Position numbers and translations under genes: made by a program. A DNA stretch of 64,000 nucleotides from Lacrimispora xylanisolvens (GTDB lineage: Bacteria > Bacillota > Clostridia > Lachnospirales > Lachnospiraceae): the NCBI RefSeq assembly GCF_002934545.1, contig NZ_PTJA01000015.1, positions 62,001 to 126,000 of the forward strand, read 5' to 3'. Shown one piece after another: positions 55,073 to 63,237 of the stretch. The notes under the pieces are model-generated. The model had not been told where the DNA came from and did not search any database. It saw only the letters and a list, made by a program, of their open reading frames with translations. Within the stretch, counting starts at the first letter, position 1. Every line of letters begins with the position of its first letter.

Positions 55073-56251
55073 CTATTCTACATAAAGCCCTTTAATTACA
55101 TCGGTAAACAGGGCTCCTTTCGGATCTTCGGCATCGCCCCAGCCATCTACAATCTTGCCAAGATCACCCATGGTGGTCTCTGCACTCAGCTGCGTTGTTT
55201 CGATGTTACTTGCATTTAAATCAAAATAACTTGGAGTCTCTGCTCCTAATAACTTAAGAGCAAGAAGACGGGTATCCACGATTCCAATCAGCTTTGGATC
55301 AACTGCCGCAGTCGATTTCCACACCTGAGGATTCTTAACCATCAGCTGAATATCATCATTGGATACGTCAATGGTATACATAGGAATATCTGTTCTGCCC
55401 GCATCATTGAGCGCCTGCAGAACTCCCTTGGCAAGTTCGTCATAGCATCCCCAGATTGCATCTACGGATCCTTCCGGGTACTTGGGCAGAATCGCCGCTG
55501 TTTTATTAGTCATATCTCCTCTTGCATTGGCAGAGTCAGAGGGTGCAATTACTTCCAGAGTCTTAATCTTTCCTTCATCTTCCAGCTTTGCATAAATCTC
55601 ATTACGCCTGTCCAGAGGAGGAATGCCAGGGCCCATAAATGTTTTCAGCACCTTCATGGGATATTTGCCTCCCTTTGCCTCAAATTCCTTCATCATATGG
55701 CCCAGGGATAGTTCTGCAAGTGCCTGATCATTCTGAGCGGTTGATGTTACACCATCCAGAAGAAGACCGTTTGCATCTCCGCCTTTAAATGGCATGGTAT
55801 CAAACGTAACAACTGCCATTCCCTTATCTCTTGCAGGCTTTAACATATCGTAAGAATAAGAAAGCTGTCCATGAGATACAATCAGACCGTCATAACCTTT
55901 TGCAATTACCTGAGCTACCGTCTCCTGTGCTTTTGCATCATCCCCATCTGTAACAAACGTATCCACAGTCCACCCAAATTTTTTGCCTTCTGATACACAG
56001 CCATCGAGGAATTGCTGTGTATGATCGCCGGCAGCTAAATTTCTGACTACTGCGACTTTCTTACCTTTCAGAGAACCGGCAGCTTGTGCGTCTGCTACCT
56101 TCTGTGCTGCTGTTGTGGTTTCTTCTGTTTTTGAAGCTTCTGTTTTTTTCTCTGTTTCCGCAGCTGTAGTTGCTGCTGTTGTCCCGCTGCCGCATCCTGT
56201 CGCTGATAAAATCAACGTTGCCGCAAGAACCATTGCTAACCCCTTTTTCAT
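55073..56251 (-). CDS. Sugar ABC transporter substrate-binding lipoprotein
   Basis: 392 residues. The lipobox is LSATGC (Cys20) after a hydrophobic leader. A Thr/Ala/Glu-rich tether follows, then a type 1 periplasmic-binding fold (KKVAVVRNLAAGDHTQQFLD; GYDGLIVSHGQLSYSYDMLK; VDAIWGCYDELAKGVLQALN). It is of the ribose/AI-2 type. It delivers the pathway sugar to the permease; the ligand is inferred to be a 5-modified ribose from the MtnK/MtnA neighbours. TTAAGGAGG precedes the ATG. Confidence 0.93.
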   Translation of the reverse strand: MKKGLAMVLAATLILSATGCGSGTTAATTAAETEKKTEASKTEETTTAAQKVADAQAAGSLKGKKVAVVRNLAAGDHTQQFLDGCVSEGKKFGWTVDTFVTDGDDAKAQETVAQVIAKGYDGLIVSHGQLSYSYDMLKPARDKGMAVVTFDTMPFKGGDANGLLLDGVTSTAQNDQALAELSLGHMMKEFEAKGGKYPMKVLKTFMGPGIPPLDRRNEIYAKLEDEGKIKTLEVIAPSDSANARGDMTNKTAAILPKYPEGSVDAIWGCYDELAKGVLQALNDAGRTDIPMYTIDVSNDDIQLMVKNPQVWKSTAAVDPKLIGIVDTRLLALKLLGAETPSYFDLNASNIETTQLSAETTMGDLGKIVDGWGDAEDPKGALFTDVIKGLYVE

Positions 56252-56325
56252 AAAAATAAACCTCCTTAAAATGAAAAATATAGTTTATTGCTCCGGACAC
56301 ACCCCGATATGTCCTTTATGTGGAA

Positions 56326-56354
56326 ATTGTAGCATATTATTTTTGCTTTTTCAA
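56326..56354 (-). promoter_or_regulatory. Promoter of the transporter-mtnK-mtnA operon
   Basis: Minus-strand TTGAAA (56354-56349), 17-nt gap, TACAAT (56331-56326), 75-80 nt before the lipoprotein start. Five of six consensus matches in each box. Confidence 0.75.
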
Positions 56355-56394
56355 TATTTTTATTTATTTTTATTGATTTATTTTTGTTTTAAGT

Positions 56395-56489
56395 TGTTTT
56401 ATTGTTGACTTTGTGTTGTTTTTACATTTTTTTCTTTTGTATTTTATCGAATTAGAGATTTAAACAATTTTCAATCAACAAAACAAAAT
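56395..56489. promoter_or_regulatory. Shared regulator words upstream of the transporter promoter
   Basis: TGTTTTATT at 56395-56403 and the reverse complement of ATTTTGTTTTGTT at 56477-56489. Both words also occur, overlapping, in the microcompartment/deoR control region. T/G-rich repeats of this kind are common DeoR-family sites, so one regulator may control both operons. Confidence 0.5.
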
Positions 56490-56672
56490 CAATCAACATA
56501 ATAGTTTAATAACCAAACCAATTTCAATCAAATATTAAAATGACAATGTTGAAACCAGGTTATTGTGAATATCGAAAAATGTCACATTATAGCTAAATGT
56601 GTATTACGATTTACAGTTGCATTTTACGAAGCAAAGTAATATATTAAGGTTATATTATTCATTTAATCGACG

Positions 56673-56704
56673 AAGAAGTCAGAACGCGTGCGTTTTGACT
56701 TCTT
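56673..56704 (+). terminator. First leader hairpin before the ammonium operon
   Basis: AAGAAGTCAGAAC pairs with GTTTTGACTTCTT with one mismatch, followed by a short T run, upstream of a small membrane protein gene. Confidence 0.6.
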
Positions 56705-56742
56705 TTATAATTGAAAACTTAATTTTTAACTAATTAACAATG

Positions 56743-56769
56743 GAGTTTATGCCTTCTTAGGCTGGGCTC
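56743..56769 (+). terminator. Second leader hairpin before the ammonium operon
   Basis: GAGTTTATGCC pairs with GGCTGGGCTC using several G-U pairs and one bulge; a run of eight T follows. It lies only about 30 nt before the first start codon, so it can act as an attenuator. Confidence 0.6.
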
Positions 56770-56800
56770 TTTTTTTATTTATTTTTAAAAGGAGGAACTT

Positions 56801-57094
56801 ATGAAAAAGCAAAACCAGTCAACAACCTTAAGACAAAAAGCCCTGTCCCTGACAGTACTTTTTGGATCAGCCTTATTCATTATTTTTCTTGGTATGTTTT
56901 TTTGTGCTTTCAGTTTTTTTAATAATATTAGCTTTCAGGTTTTAAATTCACGGATTCCCGGGGTGATATTGGGGTTATTGGTGATGTATCTGGGTATCCG
57001 GTATTATTTCTCGGTAGGCAGGCTTAAGGAGGAAGTCTATAAAAGTACGTCGGAGTTTTGCTGGAGTCATTTTATGAAAGAAAAGAAGAAGTAA
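56801..57094 (+). CDS. Small membrane protein preceding the ammonium transporter
   Basis: 97 residues, with AAAGGAGG upstream. A basic N-terminus is followed by two membrane spans (about 17-38 and 50-70) and a basic tail (MKEKKK). No family recognised. It ends 47 nt before the transporter start and is probably co-transcribed, so a role in ammonium uptake or signalling is possible by position only. Confidence 0.65.
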   Translation: MKKQNQSTTLRQKALSLTVLFGSALFIIFLGMFFCAFSFFNNISFQVLNSRIPGVILGLLVMYLGIRYYFSVGRLKEEVYKSTSEFCWSHFMKEKKK

Positions 57095-57141
57095 GATTCT
57101 TGGGAAGTGAAAAATGTTTCAATAAAAAGGAGGTTATTTTC

Positions 57142-58713
57142 ATGAAAAAAACAGGAACAATCATTGGTTTACTGGTCGTATTAGGAATAGCGGCGATCGC
57201 ATTGGCTTTGGCTTTTTCCTCACCAGGCAGTGCTGATCCAACAGGTGCTTCCTATGTAATGCCTACCGGAAAAGAGACAATTACAGATGTGGCCACGATA
57301 GCCAACAAAGCTTATTATGGTGCTAATTTTACCTGGATTATGTTAACAGGATTTATGGTATTCTTTTTCCAGTGCGGCTTTGCCATGGTTGAAACCGGAT
57401 TCTGCCGTGGTAAAAATGCAGCTCACACTATGACAATGAACTTTATGGTATTTTTAGTTGGTGCTGTAGGATATTTTCTTGTTGGTTTTGCACTCCAGTT
57501 TGGTGGTTCCGGCGGCGCTGCTGGCTTGGGAACCGGGGGAAGTGCACTCAATGCCATGCTGTCAATACCCGGAATTGGTGGTATTCTGGGTTATAAAGGA
57601 TTTTTATTATCTGGTGACGGTATCTATGATCCTGGTATCTATGCATTATTTTTCTTCCAGATGGTATTTATGGATACCACAGTTACAATTCCAACCGGTG
57701 CTGTTGCAGAACGAGTAAAATATTCTGCCATTGTTATCACATCTTTTTTTATTTCCATGTTTCTCTATCCTTTGTTCGGGAACTGGGTATGGGGCGGAGG
57801 CTGGCTGTCAACCCTTGGTAAAAACTTTGGTTTGGGACACGGCGTAGTAGATTTTGCTGGTTCTGCAGTTGTTCACTCCATGGGCGGTATGCTGGCACTG
57901 GCTGGCGCAATTGTGATTGGTCCAAGAATTGGTAAATTCAAAAAAGACGGAACTACAAGAGCCTTTCCGGGACACGATATTCCTATGGCCATTATTGGAA
58001 CCATTATCCTATTCTTCTGCTGGTTTTCTTTTAATGCCGGTTCCACGCTGAACGCTTCGGATTTCAGGCTTTCCGTTGTTGCTACCAACACCATGATAGC
58101 CGGTGCAATCGGTGGTCTGGCAGCCATGTTTTATATGTGGATCAGATATGGGAAACCGGATCCTTCCATGACAGCAAACGGTGCTCTGGCAGGTTTGGTT
58201 GCCATTACTGCACCCTGTGCGTTTGTAAATGCCGCTTCTTCTTTTATCATTGGACTAATAGCGGGTATATTGGTTTGTCTGGCAGTATCTTTTGTAGAGA
58301 ATCATTTAAGGCTGGATGATCCGGTAGGTGCCATTTCTGTTCACTGCGTAAATGGACTTTGGGGAGTACTTTCTTTAGGTTTATTCGCCGATGGCTCCTA
58401 CGGAGATGGAGTCAATGGTGTCGCAGGTGGGGTGAGAGGTTTATTCTATGGGGATGCTTCCCAGTTTGCAGCCCAGATTATTGCAGTAATTGTGCTTATT
58501 GTATGGGGATTTGGTGCATCTTATTTATTCTTCAGAGTTCTGGACAAAGTTTGGGGGTTAAGGGTATCACCAGAAGCAGAACTTGCCGGACTTGACATTC
58601 CGGAAATGGGAGTAGTCGCATATCCGGATCTTCAGTTAGTAAAGTCTGAGCTGGATTTTGACTCTGCTGACAACGCAGAAATTAAGCAGTTAGACAGATT
58701 AAAAAAGGGGTAA
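57142..58713 (+). CDS. amt: Ammonium transporter
   Basis: 523 residues from MKKTGTIIGLLVVLGIAAIA, with AAAAGGAGG upstream. The first hydrophobic stretch looks like a signal peptide, then the Amt core of about eleven spans: FFFQCGFAMVETGFCRGKNA, GNWVWGGGWLSTLG, VDFAGSAVVHSMGGMLALAG (with the conserved pore His), and FCWFSFNAGSTL. The C-terminal tail ends in acidic/basic residues. It moves ammonium into the cell as a trimer and is blocked by GlnK, encoded next. Confidence 0.95.
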   Translation: MKKTGTIIGLLVVLGIAAIALALAFSSPGSADPTGASYVMPTGKETITDVATIANKAYYGANFTWIMLTGFMVFFFQCGFAMVETGFCRGKNAAHTMTMNFMVFLVGAVGYFLVGFALQFGGSGGAAGLGTGGSALNAMLSIPGIGGILGYKGFLLSGDGIYDPGIYALFFFQMVFMDTTVTIPTGAVAERVKYSAIVITSFFISMFLYPLFGNWVWGGGWLSTLGKNFGLGHGVVDFAGSAVVHSMGGMLALAGAIVIGPRIGKFKKDGTTRAFPGHDIPMAIIGTIILFFCWFSFNAGSTLNASDFRLSVVATNTMIAGAIGGLAAMFYMWIRYGKPDPSMTANGALAGLVAITAPCAFVNAASSFIIGLIAGILVCLAVSFVENHLRLDDPVGAISVHCVNGLWGVLSLGLFADGSYGDGVNGVAGGVRGLFYGDASQFAAQIIAVIVLIVWGFGASYLFFRVLDKVWGLRVSPEAELAGLDIPEMGVVAYPDLQLVKSELDFDSADNAEIKQLDRLKKG

Positions 58714-58751
58714 CCAAACATTAGGGCAATGTGCCAAAAGGAGGTAATTCT

Positions 58752-59090
58752 ATGAAGAAACTGGAGATCATTATTAAACCTGAACGGTTGGAAGATGTAA
58801 AGAAAATTCTCAATGACAATAAGGCAAATGGTTTAATGATTTCAAATATCATGGGCTATGGCAACCAGAAGGGTTATAAGACGATATATAGAGGAACGGA
58901 AACAACCGTGAATCTGCTTCCGAAATTAAAAGTGGAAACTGTGGTACCTACAGATGTTGCAGAAGTAATTGTCAATGAAATAGTAACACAAATAAATACC
59001 GGTAATTACGGTGACGGTAAGATTTTTATCTATGATGTGGATGATGTGGTAAGAATCCGAACTGGAGAACGTGGGAAAGATGCTTTATGA
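58752..59090 (+). CDS. glnK: P-II nitrogen regulatory protein
   Basis: 112 residues from MKKLEIIIKPERLEDVKKIL, with AAAGGAGG upstream. The T-loop region reads GYGNQKGYKTIYRGTETTVN, then LLPKLKVETVV. The Tyr that enterobacterial GlnB/GlnK carry for uridylylation (GAEYMVD) is replaced by Thr, so control is likely by ATP/ADP and 2-oxoglutarate binding only. The C-terminal GDGKIFIYDVDDVVRIRTG is the standard P-II signature. It pairs with the upstream Amt. Confidence 0.94.
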   Translation: MKKLEIIIKPERLEDVKKILNDNKANGLMISNIMGYGNQKGYKTIYRGTETTVNLLPKLKVETVVPTDVAEVIVNEIVTQINTGNYGDGKIFIYDVDDVVRIRTGERGKDAL

Positions 59091-59105
59091 AATAACTGCT
59101 GCAAA

Positions 59106-59150
59106 AGAAGTACAGGAAATTACCCGGTAAGAGTATTTTCCTGCACTTCT
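59106..59150. terminator. Terminator after glnK
   Basis: AGAAGTACAGGAAA / TTTCCTGCACTTCT stem with one mismatch, followed by a T/C-rich tract, between convergent glnK and the deacetylase fragment. Confidence 0.75.
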
Positions 59151-59165
59151 TCTTTCTATCCCTTA

Positions 59166-59720
59166 TCATTTTCTAAGTGTATCCGATGTATCCACATCCC
59201 ACAGTACCACTGTCATATTGGTTGTGCACTCCAGTTCCTCGTTCCAGGACCCATAGGGCGGCCGGAGGTACTGGGGCCTGACTCCTGTAATCGCTTCGAT
59301 CTGCCGATTATTTTCTTCAATCTGTTCACAGGCATTGGCTACGGCCTCTCTGCTCATCTGTACGTGGCTGTATCCGTGGTTTCCGATCAGATGCCCATCC
59401 TCCTGCATCTGCTTTACAATTGCTTCCTTGCCCTTCACATTTTCTCCCAACAGGAAAAAGGTAGCATGGACACCCCGTTTACGAAGGCCATCTAAAAGCA
59501 GGGGCGTATATACAGAATGCGGTCCGTCATCAAACGTCAGTGCAATCTGCTTACTGCCGGAAAATTGTTCCCGGACTTCCTCCTTTGCTTCTCCTCCGGC
59601 ATCTGCTGGCAGAAACAACGTATTTTTCGCCTCACTATAATTAAAAAACAACGCCCCTGCAAAGACGATATCAAGTATAATGACTGCCAACAGACAGGCC
59701 AATTTCCATCTGATTTTCAT
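59166..59720 (-). pseudogene. N-terminal part of a polysaccharide deacetylase, truncated
   Basis: 184 residues from MKIRWKLACLLAVIILDIVF, a membrane anchor/signal. NodB-type motifs 1-3 are present: TFDDGPHSVYTPL, GNHGYSHVQMS (metal His residues) and LRPPYGSWNEE. The reading then passes WDVDTSDTL and ends two codons later (RK, stop). The missing end with the catalytic LLHD motif lies at 12655-12847 on the same strand, and the two join in frame at a 9-bp repeat. An intact enzyme would remove acetyl groups from cell-wall or sporulation-related sugars; this half alone should be inactive. Confidence 0.85.
59176..59184. repeat. Right 9-bp junction repeat
   Basis: AGTGTATCC, identical to 12839-12847. 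To its right the deacetylase sequence continues; to its left the sequence belongs to the inserted segment. The distance between the two copies is 46,337 bp. Confidence 0.55.
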
Positions 59721-59898
59721 AAACTTACAAGCCGGCTTTCTGCTTTTATTAATCAATCTATGGCCTTTGAGGCGAAAATACAACCAGAATATTTCTGTTT
59801 TTTTCTATCTTTTCCCTCTAAAATGCGTTATAATTAAGTTATTATAAATATATATTCAAATATTGTGTACAATCCCTAAGTGGAAGGAGCGGATTTAA

Positions 59899-60522
59899 AT
59901 GGAGCACAAGATCATTGCAATCGGCAGACAGTTTGGAAGTGGAGGGCACGAAATCGCCTCCCGATTATCTGAGGAACTGGGGATTCCCATGTACGACCGG
60001 GATCTGGTGGAGATGGCAGCGGATAAACTGGGTTTGTCAGAAATAACGGTGGAAGCTGTGGATGAATCTGTATTTAACTCATTTCTTTCATCCTACCGTT
60101 ATAACGGTTTTGCCCCAAGAAGAGTACCATTAAATGACAGCACGTTCGAGACACAAAGTAAAATCATAGAAAGCCTGGCACAAAAAGGACCGTGTATATT
60201 CGTAGGAAGGTGCGCAGATTATGTTTTACGGGAATATCCCCAGTGCATGAATATATTTGTCTACGCATCACAAAAAGACCGCGCAGAACGCATTATGAAG
60301 CGCTATAACATCTCAAAAAAAGAAGCAGAGGCTTCCATAAAAAAAATGGATCACCGCCGCAAACAGTATTATGAAACATATACAGACCAGAGCTGGGGAA
60401 GTATTGAATCCCATCAGATTCTGTTTAACATCAGCAAGCTTGGAATTCCACAAACAATTGACACAATCAAACATCTCTATACCGACTCCTTATCATCTGA
60501 TCCAACTAAAACCAATACATAA
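59899..60522 (+). CDS. Cytidylate kinase-like protein
   Basis: 207 residues. The P-loop-like start is IIAIGRQFGSGGHEIASRLS, where GRQFGSGG replaces the usual GxxxxGKS/T, as in the cytidylate-kinase-like family. Downstream: FVGRCADYVLREYPQCMNIF and an RAERIMKRYNISKKEAEASI lid region. It likely phosphorylates a nucleotide or related compound, but the family's substrate is not established. GGAAGGAG precedes the ATG. Confidence 0.82.
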   Translation: MEHKIIAIGRQFGSGGHEIASRLSEELGIPMYDRDLVEMAADKLGLSEITVEAVDESVFNSFLSSYRYNGFAPRRVPLNDSTFETQSKIIESLAQKGPCIFVGRCADYVLREYPQCMNIFVYASQKDRAERIMKRYNISKKEAEASIKKMDHRRKQYYETYTDQSWGSIESHQILFNISKLGIPQTIDTIKHLYTDSLSSDPTKTNT

Positions 60523-60549
60523 TCCCACTTAAAATTATTTTACAGAACA

Positions 60550-60603
60550 AAAACAGGCAGAAACCAGAAAGACCCTGTATTATTTCTGATTCCTGCCTGT
60601 TTT
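60550..60603. terminator. Bidirectional terminator between convergent genes
   Basis: AAAACAGGCAG pairs with CTGCCTGTTTT, with further inner pairs, between the cytidylate-kinase-like gene and the response regulator. It overlaps the regulator stop codon. Confidence 0.75.
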
Positions 60604-61291
60604 AATTTTCAGTAAACCGGTATCCCACACCCACCTCAGTTATTATAAACCGGGGATTGGCAGAGTCCTCTTCAATTTTTCTTCTGATGTTTGCCATAAA
60701 AACACGTATGGACTGATAATCATCATTTGTATCGTATCCCCAGATCTCATTCTGAATAAAATGGTGGGTCAAAACCTTTCCGGCATTTAAAACCAGCAGT
60801 TTCAGCATTTTATATTCAATGGGAGTAACGTGAACCTCTTCCCCTCTTACAATTAATCTTCTCTTTTCAAAATCCATATAAAACCCATCCAGCTCAAAAG
60901 CCGCTTCCTGTTTTATCATACCGCTTTTGTGCCTTAATGCCACACGGATACGGGCCAGCAGTTCTCCTGCATGAAACGGTTTGGTCAGATAATCATCTGC
61001 CCCCTCATCAAGAGCAGCTACTTTTTCCTGCTCCATCCCTCGTGCAGATACCACTATAATGGGAATATCAGACTCCTTCCTGATCTGGGATAAAACCTCC
61101 ATACCGTCAATATCCGGCAGACCAAGATCCAGAAGTATAATATCCGGGTTATTGGCATAAAAGTAAGAGATTCCAGTGAGACCGTCATCTGCAAAGACAG
61201 AGTTGTATCCCTTGCTTTTCAGGGTAATTCTGATAAAATTCTGAATGCTCTTGTCATCCTCGATCACAAGAACGCTGATATCATTGATCAT
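60602..61291 (-). CDS. KdpE-like OmpR-family response regulator
   Basis: 229 residues from MINDISVLVIEDDKSIQNFI, with GGAGGAG upstream. Receiver domain with phosphoacceptor Asp in IILLDLGLPDIDG (about 55), then KPFHAGELLARI, and a winged-helix output domain (VTPIEYKMLKLLVLNAGKVL; YQSIRVFMANIRRKIEE). It is closest in style to KdpE. It overlaps the sensor kinase gene by 11 nt. No kdpABC genes are in view. Confidence 0.9.
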   Translation of the reverse strand: MINDISVLVIEDDKSIQNFIRITLKSKGYNSVFADDGLTGISYFYANNPDIILLDLGLPDIDGMEVLSQIRKESDIPIIVVSARGMEQEKVAALDEGADDYLTKPFHAGELLARIRVALRHKSGMIKQEAAFELDGFYMDFEKRRLIVRGEEVHVTPIEYKMLKLLVLNAGKVLTHHFIQNEIWGYDTNDDYQSIRVFMANIRRKIEEDSANPRFIITEVGVGYRFTEN

Positions 61292-62807
61292 AGGTCTCCT
61301 CCATAGGCATCTCAATTCGAAAAGCCGTGCCTTTTTTCCAACTCTGGTCAATTGTAATTTTTCCGCCATGAGCCTCTACAATTGCCTTACAGATAGCAAG
61401 CCCAAGACCAGCTCCCCTCTGACGGTCTCCTTCCCGGTAAGCGGCTGTAAAAAAGCTGTCAAAAATATGATCCAGCTTATCCTCTGGAATGCCTGTTCCA
61501 TTGTCACTTACTGTAAATACCATATTTCTGCCTTCTGCTCCTGCAGATACGGTAATAACCGTATTATCTCCTGAATGGCGAATTCCGTTATCAATCAGGT
61601 TTACCAGAACCTGGGTAAATAGTCTTGCATCTACACTTATAAGTTCTATCTCCGGTGGTGTTACCGTCTTTAATGTATGATCTCCCAGTCGTTTGGAAAC
61701 CAGTGCGGCTGCACCAGATATCAGATCATCCACCACTTCTCTTTTTTTTCGTATTTCCAGCTTTCCTTCCTGAATTCTGGTCATGTTTAACAGATTCTCA
61801 ACCATGGAATTAAGCCACTCCGATTCTGTACTGATATCAAGCAGCATGCTTTTGGCACTTTCTTCATCTACCAGATCATAATTCTCATAAAGGAAGTTGG
61901 AGTTGCCTGCAATCCCGGTCAGTGGAGTTCTTAAATCATGGGAAATGCTTCTGAGCAATGTACTTTTAAGTCTTTCCCGTTCGATCTGAAGTCCTGATTC
62001 CTCTTTTTCCTCATTCAGCTGTTCCCGTTCCAGCACAAGAGTAATCTGGGAAATGACCATTTCCACATACATACGCTCCTCTTTTGTAAGCCCTCCATTG
62101 CTGCACCAGAAGATAATCACACCATACGTCTTACTCAGACTGCAGACTGGCACATAGAGACAGGGACGATCCCCATACTGGGCTTCTCCATAGCCGCACA
62201 CAGTGGAATTTCGAAAGCACCACTCTGCTGCCTGGTCAGAGAATCTCTCATCTTTCATTTTGAGTAACAATTCTGTTTTTTTCCCAGTCAGATTATGAAG
62301 GCTCTTCATACTGTAGGAAATAACAGCCTGCCGCCCGGAAAGATTTAGGAAACCACTTCCTATGGTATTTAGCTTAAGCAGAATCTCCGCCCGTTCCCGG
62401 TCCAGATTCATTTGCTTTTGCAGCTTGTCGGTTAATGATGCCGCAATAAATGCAACAATAATAAAAATCAGCAAAGAAATAATATAGTTGGGATCATCCA
62501 CCTGAAAAGTAAATCTGGGTGAGGTTAAAAGAAAATTAAACGTGAAAACAAACACAATGGATGATGAAATACTCCAGAGCATACTTCTGGTTTCCACACT
62601 GCAAAGGATGACGCCTACCACATAAATCAAAAGCAGATTTTCAGCCCTTACGCCTATATGGCTTAAAACAGTAGCGAATAATGTAGACAATCCCCAGATA
62701 ACTGCTATCTTTCCGAAACTTCTTAGTTTTCCGAATCCTGTAAAGATCCTATTTTTCATCTCCATGAATGACCGGCGGCTTCCTTCCCGTTTTATTTCTT
62801 CTAACAT
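61281..62807 (-). CDS. KdpD-like sensor histidine kinase without the N-terminal KdpD domains
   Basis: About 508 residues; the start is uncertain, with Met codons at 62807, 62765 and 62759 possible. Three to four membrane spans (DUF4118-like; WGLSTLFATVLSHIG, LLLIYVVGVILCS, IISLLIFIIVAFIAASL) lead to a GAF-like region and the kinase core: phospho-His in LLRSISHDLRTPLTGIAG, N-box LVNLIDNGIRHSG, G-boxes VSDNGTGIPEDKL and RGAGLGLAI. The soluble ATP-binding KdpD and universal-stress domains found in full-length KdpD are absent. It works with the KdpE-like regulator. Confidence 0.85.
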   Translation of the reverse strand: MLEEIKREGSRRSFMEMKNRIFTGFGKLRSFGKIAVIWGLSTLFATVLSHIGVRAENLLLIYVVGVILCSVETRSMLWSISSSIVFVFTFNFLLTSPRFTFQVDDPNYIISLLIFIIVAFIAASLTDKLQKQMNLDRERAEILLKLNTIGSGFLNLSGRQAVISYSMKSLHNLTGKKTELLLKMKDERFSDQAAEWCFRNSTVCGYGEAQYGDRPCLYVPVCSLSKTYGVIIFWCSNGGLTKEERMYVEMVISQITLVLEREQLNEEKEESGLQIERERLKSTLLRSISHDLRTPLTGIAGNSNFLYENYDLVDEESAKSMLLDISTESEWLNSMVENLLNMTRIQEGKLEIRKKREVVDDLISGAAALVSKRLGDHTLKTVTPPEIELISVDARLFTQVLVNLIDNGIRHSGDNTVITVSAGAEGRNMVFTVSDNGTGIPEDKLDHIFDSFFTAAYREGDRQRGAGLGLAICKAIVEAHGGKITIDQSWKKGTAFRIEMPMEETYDQ

Positions 62808-62838
62808 AGCACAAACCGGGTAATTCTTCAATCCTCCA

Positions 62839-63237
62839 TCAAGATGACTGCGTGAGATACTGTGCCAGAATATGAACCGGGCTGATGACCTGATCAATTC
62901 CAAGCTCCTTAAAAATCTCCACATTTCCAGGATTTTTTACCATGCAGACGGTTTTCCTCACAGAAAACATCTGTTTTGCCATCTGGCATATTTCCAGGTT
63001 ATCTGCATCTTTGCCGCTTAATGCAATCATCACATCTGCTCCTCTGATGCCTGCGTCACTTAATACTTCTTCGCTTCCAGGGTTACCGTAAACAACGGAT
63101 ATTTTATCATACTCAGCAGCAAGATGCTCACAGTATGTTCTGTCGTCATTTATTACAATCAGCCTGTGTTTGTCTTTCATAAGAAGTCCGATCAGGTAAT
63201 CCGCTTCCTCTCTCCCACCCGCTATTCCAATTTTCAT
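62839..63237 (-). CDS. TrkA-N domain protein, second of a pair
   Basis: 132 residues. A single Rossmann-like RCK domain: MKIGIAGGREEADYLIGLLM, then VVYGNPGSEEVLSDAGIRGA and VCMVKNPGNVEIFKELGIDQ. The dinucleotide loop is degenerate (GGREEA lacks the last Gly), so nucleotide binding may be altered. It has no RCK-C domain. It overlaps the first TrkA gene by 4 nt. It probably forms a heteromeric gating ring for a potassium channel encoded elsewhere. Confidence 0.85.
   Translation of the reverse strand: MKIGIAGGREEADYLIGLLMKDKHRLIVINDDRTYCEHLAAEYDKISVVYGNPGSEEVLSDAGIRGADVMIALSGKDADNLEICQMAKQMFSVRKTVCMVKNPGNVEIFKELGIDQVISPVHILAQYLTQSS

Larger units (their letters stand above)
56252..56800. other. 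Divergent intergenic region: transporter operon / ammonium operon
   Basis: About 550 very AT-rich bases without a gene. The left part holds the transporter promoter and the T/G-rich regulator words. The right part is a leader for the ammonium genes with two terminator-like hairpins. Each is listed separately. Confidence 0.7.
12839..59184. mobile_element. Putative 46.3-kb inserted segment splitting a deacetylase gene
   Basis: Defined by the two halves of one deacetylase gene in the correct order and orientation for a simple insertion, with a 9-bp direct repeat at each junction. It contains a large serine recombinase and ssb (about 20 kb from either end), an enzyme array, a microcompartment system and amt-glnK. 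No conjugation, capsid or relaxase genes were recognised, and it carries core-like genes such as pta. The boundaries are therefore well supported by the gene split, but the mechanism and mobility are not. Confidence 0.5.

Noticed and set aside
56740-56800. ANTAR-type antiterminator site before amt
   Set aside because: The hairpin loop TTCTTA lacks the conserved A at position 1 and G at position 4.
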